A stretch of 64,000 bases of DNA, taken from positions 1,364,001 to 1,428,000 of the forward strand of contig NZ_CP154799.1 of NCBI RefSeq assembly GCF_050920705.1. The letters are read 5' to 3'. The notes below the pieces were generated by a model that was not told the DNA's origin, did not search any database, and saw only the letters and a program-made list of their open reading frames with translations. Both the position numbers and the translations under genes were made by a program. The stretch comes from Regnicoccus_A sp014224355. GTDB lineage: Bacteria; Cyanobacteriota; Cyanobacteriia; PCC-6307; Cyanobiaceae. Below are positions 59,745 to 64,000 of this stretch, one piece after another. Within the stretch, counting starts at the first letter, position 1. Each line of letters begins with the position of its first letter.

Positions 59745-59955
59745 GCCGCAGGGAAGCACCGGCCGGCGCAGAGTGGATCTGGCGCAACTTCGCCCCCAAG
59801 GCTCCTCTGATCTGAATCAGGATGTCCTGACCGGGAATGGGCGAGGCCCTGGATCTTCGCGGGAGCTGAATGGCCTGAGGTTGGGGGCTTGTTCGATCAG
59901 CCTCGACGAACCCACACCATTCAGTATGTTGGCTGTGATGTTCTCAATGCTTGCC

Positions 59956-60330
59956 ATGTTGACGGGTGCCGATCTGCTTGCGAAGGTCAAGGAGCTGGGT
60001 GAGGTAAGCAAATCAGAGCTGGTGCGTTCCGCTGGCTATGTCAGCACCAAGAAGGACGGCAGTGAACGATTGAATTTCACAGCGTTCTACGAGGCGCTGC
60101 TGGAGGCCAAGGGCGTCAACCTCGGCTCCACAGGTGGCGGTCAGGCCGCCGGCAAGGGTGGGCGCAAACTCAGCTACATCGCCACGGTTCAGGGCAACGG
60201 CAATCTGCTGGTGGGCAAGGCCTACACGGCCCTGCTCGACCTCAAGCCCGGTGATGAGTTCGAGTTGAAGATCGGTCGCAAGCAGATTCGCCTGGTCCCC
60301 GTGGGCGCCGAGGACGAAGGGGAGGAGTGA
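59956..60330 (+). CDS. Cyanobacterial AbrB-family transcription regulator (cyAbrB)
   Basis: cyAbrB proteins are DNA-binding regulators of carbon/nitrogen balance in cyanobacteria. The 124-residue product has LTGADLLAKVKELGEVSKSELVR, the AGYVSTKKDGSERLNFTAFYEALLEAKG block in pieces, a glycine/basic linker, and the C-terminal AbrB-like part LSYIATVQGNGNLLVGKAYT and LKPGDEFELKIGRKQIRLV. ATG 59956 begins the conserved core; ATGs at 59926, 59938 and 59947 would add a hydrophobic, unlikely, leader. A hairpin terminator follows. Confidence 0.9.
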   Translation: MLTGADLLAKVKELGEVSKSELVRSAGYVSTKKDGSERLNFTAFYEALLEAKGVNLGSTGGGQAAGKGGRKLSYIATVQGNGNLLVGKAYTALLDLKPGDEFELKIGRKQIRLVPVGAEDEGEE

Positions 60331-60357
60331 TTCCCCGTCGATCTGCCTGAAGGACCA

Positions 60358-60387
60358 GGGTGCCGAGACCCCAGAGCCTCGGCACCC
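60358..60387 (+). terminator. Hairpin after cyabrB
   Basis: GGGTGCCGAG (60358-60367) and CTCGGCACCC (60378-60387) form a perfect ten-base stem. It lies 28 bases after the cyabrB stop. The T-run needed for intrinsic termination on the plus strand is missing. Confidence 0.6.
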
Positions 60388-60388
60388 A

Positions 60389-60414
60389 ACAAAAAACCCC
60401 GCCGTGGCGGGGTT
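60389..60414 (-). terminator. Intrinsic terminator of the RRM gene
   Basis: On the minus strand AACCCCGCC and GGCGGGGTT make a nine-base stem with a two-base turn, followed by a run of six T. It lies 65 bases after the stop of the RRM protein gene and back to back with the cyabrB hairpin. Confidence 0.85.
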
Positions 60415-60478
60415 GATCACAAACCTGGTTGAAACGAACCTGATTTCAGGTCAGTTTTGGTGCGCCGTTGACGGCGAC

Positions 60479-60808
60479 TCAGTAGCGGCTGCGACCGCCA
60501 CCACCGCCGTAGCCACCGCCACCGCCGCCATAGCCACCGCCGCCGCCACGGTTGCCACCGCCGCCGCCACGTGGTTCGGCTTTGTTGACCCGGATCATCC
60601 GGTTCATCCATTCGACGTTCTGGAGATCGTCGATGGCCTTCTGCTCTTCGGTGTCGTTCGCGAGTTCGACAAAGGCGAAACCGCGCTTGCGTCCAGTTTC
60701 CCGATCAAGGGGCAGGCTGCACTGGCGCACTTCTCCGTATTGACTGAAAAGGTCACGGAGATCCTCTTGCTCGGCATCGAACGAGAGGTTGCCTACGTAG
60801 ATTGTCAT
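60479..60808 (-). CDS. Glycine-rich RRM RNA-binding protein
   Basis: The 109-residue protein has one RRM with RNP-2 IYVGNL at residues 3-8 and RNP-1 RGFAFVEL near 42-49, then a C-terminal GGGGGYGGGGG tail ending in GRSRY. Cyanobacterial Rbp proteins of this form are cold-induced and bind RNA near membranes or polysomes. The first residues MTIYVGNLSFDAEQEDL are typical. Upstream (60808-60941) is an AT-richer divergent promoter region shared with the PAP gene, where TAACGTTA occurs near the start codon. Confidence 0.95.
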   Translation of the reverse strand: MTIYVGNLSFDAEQEDLRDLFSQYGEVRQCSLPLDRETGRKRGFAFVELANDTEEQKAIDDLQNVEWMNRMIRVNKAEPRGGGGGNRGGGGGYGGGGGGYGGGGGRSRY

Positions 60809-60940
60809 GTAACGTTAAATAACTTGAACCGATCTGTCGACGGCTGGAAGTGTTGCTCTCACCAGTGATCGAGAAATCAACCCTCACTCTACACACGCCA
60901 CCGGTCCATCAAGTCCGTTCCTCCTCCCCCCACCGGCGCC

Positions 60941-61498
60941 ATGTCTGTTCGCGATCAGTTGCTCGATGCGTTGCGGGACCCCGCCTCGGTGGGAGACCAG
61001 AGGATGCGCGGCCTGATCGAAACGCTGGAGAGGGACTGCCCCGCTGATCTCCTCCAGCGACCTGAACCGCTCAAGGGGGTCTGGGAGTTGCGCTGGAGCA
61101 GCAGTCGTGCTCCCTATCTGCGGGTGACGCCCTGGATCGACAACCTTCAGGTTCTGGACCCGGCTGGTGGGCGAGCCATGAACCTGCTGCGACCAAGCGG
61201 TGCTTTCGCCGCCCTGGGTGGCATCGCCGTGCTGGCGAGGATCGAGATCGAGGGAGTGCAGCGGGTGGCGGTGAACTTCGAGAGGGGAGGCTGGATCGGC
61301 CCACCGCTGGGGGGCACTCGGTTGCGTTGGTTGCGGCGTGTGAGCCAGAGCTATCCAGCCTGGCTTGATATCACCGTTCTGGATGAGGAGTTGCGCCTCT
61401 GTCGGGGCCAGGCCGGCACACTGTTTGCCTTGCGTCGGCGTCAGGAGCTGAGTCCTGACGATCTGTTCGCCCTGGCGGGAACGGTGCAGCCGTGCTGA
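60941..61498 (+). CDS. PAP/fibrillin family protein
   Basis: Plastid-lipid-associated proteins (fibrillins) bind lipids and support photosynthetic membranes under stress. The 185-residue protein has the fibrillin-type start RDQLLDALRDPAS, the conserved GVWELRWSSSRAPYLRVTP strand, and the C-terminal AWLDITVLDEELRLCRGQAGTLFALRR. Length is close to the cyanobacterial members. A direct ATG at 60941 is used. It sits between the RRM gene and the SepF-like gene. Confidence 0.85.
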   Translation: MSVRDQLLDALRDPASVGDQRMRGLIETLERDCPADLLQRPEPLKGVWELRWSSSRAPYLRVTPWIDNLQVLDPAGGRAMNLLRPSGAFAALGGIAVLARIEIEGVQRVAVNFERGGWIGPPLGGTRLRWLRRVSQSYPAWLDITVLDEELRLCRGQAGTLFALRRRQELSPDDLFALAGTVQPC

Positions 61499-61552
61499 CC
61501 CTGTCAGACACTTCGGTTGGCGCCACTGGTCTGCCCATGGCACCGTGAAGGC

Positions 61553-61828
61553 ATGGATCGGTTTTCCGACTTGCCTCCCGAAGTGGTCCTGATGGAGCCG
61601 CACCGCTTCGAGGATGTCCTCCATGCGGTACAGGCGGTCCGTGAGCGCAAGACCGTTGTGCTGAACTTCGGCGCGATGCCACCGGAAGAGGCCCAGCGTT
61701 CCGCTGATTTCGTCTCTGGAGGCGTGTTTGCCCTCGATGGCCAGCAGGAGCGATTGGGGGAAATGGTGTTTCTCTTCGCTCCCTTCGGAGTGGATGTCAG
61801 CCGGGACACAGGCGAGGACGAGGCATGA
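61553..61828 (+). CDS. Short SepF-like protein
   Basis: The 91-residue protein starts MDRFSDLPPEVVLMEPHRFED and continues VQAVRERKTVVLNFGAMPPEEAQRSADFVSGGVFALDGQQ, QERLGEMVFLFAPFGVDVS in pieces. This is the SepF domain, which polymerises and ties FtsZ to the membrane. Full SepF proteins are about 150-200 aa with an N-terminal amphipathic membrane helix; here that helix and the linker are missing. It may be a second, membrane-free SepF paralogue; the main one was not seen in this window. ATG 61517 would add 12 residues. Confidence 0.8.
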   Translation: MDRFSDLPPEVVLMEPHRFEDVLHAVQAVRERKTVVLNFGAMPPEEAQRSADFVSGGVFALDGQQERLGEMVFLFAPFGVDVSRDTGEDEA

Positions 61829-61842
61829 GTCCGGCGCGGCCC

Positions 61843-61872
61843 TTAACAATGCTGAAAGATTCGTGTTACGAT
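61843..61872 (+). promoter_or_regulatory. Likely promoter of hli
   Basis: TTAACA (61843-61848) and TACGAT (61867-61872) are spaced 18 bases and stand 26-55 bases before the hli start codon in an AT-rich gap. The GTTACGAT at the -10 box resembles half of the HLR1 element bound by RpaB, but a full HLR1 pair is not present. The call is inference from spacing and composition. Confidence 0.45.
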
Positions 61873-61897
61873 TTGCAAAGCACTTTGTTCTGGCCCC

Positions 61898-62047
61898 ATG
61901 GCTGACTCCACCTCCACCCCCCGCTTCGGTTTCGTTGCCTTCGCTGAAACCTGGAATGGCCGCCTCGCCATGCTTGGTTTCGTGATCGGGCTGGCCACCG
62001 AGCTGCTCACCGGCCAGGGCATCCTCCGCCAGATCGGCCTGGGCTGA
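61898..62047 (+). CDS. hli: High-light-inducible protein (one-helix Hli/Scp)
   Basis: The 49-residue protein reads MADSTSTPRFGFVAFAE, then the chlorophyll-binding helix ETWNGRLAMLGFVIGLATE, then LLTGQGILRQIGLG. The ExxNGRxAMxGF motif places it in the Hlip family that protects chlorophyll during high light and photosystem assembly. It is too short for usual ORF cut-offs but complete, with an AT-rich promoter upstream. Genes of this family are regulated by NblS and RpaB in other cyanobacteria, and nblS is in this window. Confidence 0.93.
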   Translation: MADSTSTPRFGFVAFAETWNGRLAMLGFVIGLATELLTGQGILRQIGLG

Positions 62048-62100
62048 TCGCCTCGCTCCGGCGCGCCATTCTTCCCGTCATGACGGGTTCACCTCCGCCC

Positions 62101-62826
62101 ATGACATCTTCCCTGGCGTTCACGTTCAGCCTGGCTCCTCCCCGGAACGGAGAGGAGCCTTTGTTGTGGTCTGATCTGGTTGCCGAGCATCAGAAGGCAC
62201 TCAGCTCTGCCCTGGCCCTGCGTATCCTGCGCTGTCCACCGGCGTGGAGCGGCAGTCTGGATGAGCTTGTACAGAATGGCCTGGCCACTGCTGCCTGTGA
62301 AGATCCTTTTGCCTGCGATCCCAGCTTCCCTGCCCCATCCCAGCGGCTGCTCTGCGATGCCGTGATCCCGCGCTTCGAGCCCACCAGGCTGTGGCTGCAG
62401 GTGCACTGGCTCCAGTACGAGGCGGGGCAGTTGCGTGACCAGACTCCAGGCCAGTGGCAACGTCTCGATGCTGTTCCCCTCCAGCAGCTGTGTAACGAGA
62501 CCTGCTGGTTTTATCCCACCGAGGATGGCCATTACCTCGCGTCGGAATCCTGCCGCGACGTTCGCTTCGCCCCGGGGGTGCTGGCCGAAGCGGTCACCCA
62601 GACAGATCCTTATTCCTATGACAGGGGTGAGCTGCGTCTGCTCTGGTCGTTGATGGCCGACGACGAGAACCTCAGCTGTGTCGGACTCACCTACCAACGC
62701 CGCCGGATCGAGTTTCCCCGTCTGACTGAGCATCCCTCATTCAATGCCACCTGGACGTCCTTCCGGGTGGATGGCATGGCCGATCCCTCCTTTCAGCGGC
62801 TCTCGACCATCTCCACCTACCGCTGA
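62101..62826 (+). CDS. Conserved hypothetical protein
   Basis: The 241-residue protein has no recognised motif. It is acidic and rich in Trp, for example PTRLWLQVHWLQYEAGQL, CNETCWFYPTEDGHYLASESC and LRLLWSLMADDENLSC. The Trp/His-rich part could bind a pigment or protein partner, but nothing supports that directly. ATG 62101 is preferred; ATG 62080 lies inside a 14-base palindrome (62074-62087) that may be part of the leader or a terminator after hli. It is followed by 142 bases and a small gene. Confidence 0.6.
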   Translation: MTSSLAFTFSLAPPRNGEEPLLWSDLVAEHQKALSSALALRILRCPPAWSGSLDELVQNGLATAACEDPFACDPSFPAPSQRLLCDAVIPRFEPTRLWLQVHWLQYEAGQLRDQTPGQWQRLDAVPLQQLCNETCWFYPTEDGHYLASESCRDVRFAPGVLAEAVTQTDPYSYDRGELRLLWSLMADDENLSCVGLTYQRRRIEFPRLTEHPSFNATWTSFRVDGMADPSFQRLSTISTYR

Positions 62827-62968
62827 GGATGACCATCAACCTCGGTTTGTTGCACTCGGCTGGACGTGGTCATTGATCCTGCAGACCTCTGTGCGGCAGG
62901 CCTTTTCGGCCTATCACGCAGGAATCACAAGCTGCGATACAATCCCGTTGAATGATGCCTGATCGGCC

Positions 62969-63217
62969 ATGATTGTGATCAACGTAACCAACTCGTCTTC
63001 AGTGGTTGCCACACGCATCGGTCGCTTTCTGGCTGATCTCACCCCCAGTGGTTTTGATCAGAACAAGGTAGAAGATGAACTGATGAAACAGCTGGTTGAG
63101 CAGCTGGCGGCCCAGGGAATTCAGGGTGAAGTGGCGGCTGTAAAGGGATTAGATCTTCACAACAAAGAAATCAAGATCGATGAGCGAATCCAGGTGCGCC
63201 GGCATAAAGTTGTTTGA
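62969..63217 (+). CDS. Small hypothetical protein in a lower-GC stretch
   Basis: The 82-residue product starts MIVINVTNSSSVVATRIGRF and has DQNKVEDELMKQLVEQLAAQG and a basic tail ERIQVRRHKVV. It is alpha/beta-like and not recognised. Codons such as AAA, GAA and ATT are used more than in neighbours, and the upstream gap is AT-richer with a TACAATCC box at 62938, so either a recent arrival or a regulated small gene is possible. Confidence in coding rests on one open frame with a plain ATG. Confidence 0.5.
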   Translation: MIVINVTNSSSVVATRIGRFLADLTPSGFDQNKVEDELMKQLVEQLAAQGIQGEVAAVKGLDLHNKEIKIDERIQVRRHKVV

Positions 63218-63381
63218 GGGCAGAGGCCTGGCTTCTGATTCTGCTTCTGCTGCAAGCAGGTGATCGAGCACAGTTTTTCAGCATACTCCCAGAATTCGAA
63301 AGATGTCCCCAGCGTTCCTGAGCATGCCGTGTGATCCGCTGCTGAGCCCCTGTCTACGCTGATCGGAACAGCGAGGGACGC

Positions 63382-64000
63382 ATGCGTCATCGGGAGTTGT
63401 GTCGATGGTCCCTTCTTCCTGCCCTGGGCTTGCTTGCCCTGCTCGGGGCCTGCGGGTCACCGCCGCCTCCTGCCGAGCCGTCCAAGCCGGCCGCCTCGGC
63501 CCCTTCGGAGACCACTCCAGCCGCCGCTGTTCCGGCCTCGCCGGAACAGGGAGGCCCCCGCAACTGGCAGGTTCCCGGCAGCAGCGCGCCCTTGTCGCTG
63601 CGGGAGAGTGCCTCAGCAGGTTCAAAGCTGCTCGCCACCTACGAAGCTGAGACGATTCTCGACAACCTCGGTTGTCAACCCGGCGACGCCGGTGTCTGGT
63701 GCGATGTGCAGCAGCTGGGAGGTGGGCCGAGGGGTTTCGTCCCCGCCGGCAGCCTGAAGCCTGCCGTTTCCCCCGATGGCAGCGTGGCCAGAGGTTCTGA
63801 TGATTCCGCCCTTCGCGCCGGCCAGGGTGACTTCGATGCCAGGGGATCGGTCCCCTGCGCCCAGCAACCCGGTCAGCCGATGGGGTCGTGTCCGTTCGCC
63901 GTCGCCAGGGCCGGTGGCGGCTACGCCACCGTTCTGATCACCCGACCGGAAGGCGGCACGCGGGCGATCTACTTCCGGATGGGTCGGGCGATCGGCGCTG
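63382..64000 (+). CDS. Putative lipoprotein with SH3-like domain, 3' end outside window
   Basis: The visible 206 residues start MRHRELCRWSLLPALGLLALLGACGS, a signal peptide with the lipobox LGAC at residue 24. A Pro/Ala-rich linker follows, then a part resembling a bacterial SH3 domain (SLRESASAGSKLLATYEAETILDNLGCQPG and VWCDVQQLGG in pieces), then a second domain with CAQQPGQPMGSCPFAVARAGGGYATVLITRP. An AGGGA ribosome-like site precedes the ATG. The protein would be a periplasmic lipid-anchored factor of unknown target. It runs off the right edge. Confidence 0.75.
   Translation, partial: MRHRELCRWSLLPALGLLALLGACGSPPPPAEPSKPAASAPSETTPAAAVPASPEQGGPRNWQVPGSSAPLSLRESASAGSKLLATYEAETILDNLGCQPGDAGVWCDVQQLGGGPRGFVPAGSLKPAVSPDGSVARGSDDSALRAGQGDFDARGSVPCAQQPGQPMGSCPFAVARAGGGYATVLITRPEGGTRAIYFRMGRAIGA

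Noticed and set aside
60484..60580. Short tandem repeats that look like a repeat array
   Set aside because: They encode the glycine-rich tail of the RRM protein (GGN codons) and there are no spacers, so it is neither a CRISPR nor a separate repeat element.
62074..62087. Perfect palindrome CCCGTCATGACGGG as an operator
   Set aside because: It includes an ATG and lies between hli and an unknown gene; without a second copy or promoter context I only note it as a possible leader or 3' hairpin.

Overview
The window is about 64 kb of GC-rich, gene-dense DNA from a cyanobacterium, most likely an alpha-cyanobacterium of the Synechococcus/Cyanobium group. The evidence is photosynthetic gene content (PsbV cytochrome c550, plant-type [2Fe-2S] ferredoxin, ferredoxin-thioredoxin reductase variable chain, a high-light-inducible protein, NblS, a PAP/fibrillin protein), a complete kaiABC clock, a cyAbrB regulator, a glycine-rich RRM protein, and several families known mainly from cyanobacteria (DUF1818, DUF2811, DUF1825). 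No insertion sequence, prophage, CRISPR array or rRNA operon was seen. It reads as core chromosome, cut through gpmI at the left edge and through an SH3-like lipoprotein gene at the right edge.

Layout. 1-5.1 kb: gpmI (partial), pyrR, ftrV, a membrane protein with a short Hsp70-like partner, rpoZ and a DUF1818 gene. 5.1-10.9 kb: a 346-base gap with DnaA-box-like words, DUF2811, two membrane proteins, an EVE protein, murD, tRNA-Val and an S4-domain protein. 10.9-16.1 kb: serA, prmA, petF, psbV, rnz. 16.2-22.7 kb: a SpoIID-like protein, nagB, yebC, truB, a queuosine-precursor transporter, a methyltransferase, rpmA/rplU. 22.8-27.8 kb: kaiA-kaiB-kaiC followed by convergent nblS. 27.8-37.6 kb: purD, purC and an outer-membrane block bamA-lpxC-fabZ-lpxA-lpxB-msrA. 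37.7-49.8 kb: pepA, a GIY-YIG/HhH pair, tyrS-pyrF, a secreted superoxide dismutase, an acyltransferase, a glycosyltransferase, an MFS transporter, recO, deoC. 49.8-56.3 kb: hpf, lipB, an AMP-forming acyl ligase, ylqD, the pyruvate dehydrogenase E2 gene, queA. 56.3-64 kb: cytosolic SOD, an FKBP, lnt, cyabrB, an RRM protein, a PAP/fibrillin protein, a short SepF-like protein, hli and small unknowns.

How genes work together. lpxC-fabZ-lpxA-lpxB supply lipid A precursors next to bamA, which inserts outer-membrane proteins. Kai proteins and NblS link time of day and light stress to gene expression, and an hli gene of the kind NblS controls lies in the same window. The YhhQ-type transporter and QueA belong to queuosine metabolism. 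LipB and the E2 subunit both concern lipoylation. PyrR/PyrF and PurC/PurD represent nucleotide synthesis.

The most striking irregularity is a set of reading-frame breaks. serA, the queuosine transporter, the secreted SOD and lnt each carry a single-base frameshift in a run of five or six G or C, and the MFS gene may carry a fifth at its 5' end. Because several of these genes are normally indispensable and every break can be repaired in a homopolymer, I read them mainly as sequence errors, with real slippage as the alternative. One consequence is an artificial SerA-PrmA fusion ORF. Other points worth a look are the paired inverted repeats in the petF leader, the sharp codon-use change inside the kai locus, the GIY-YIG/HhH gene pair and the Hsp70/membrane-protein pair. 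I did not find a clearly new multi-gene defence or mobile system.
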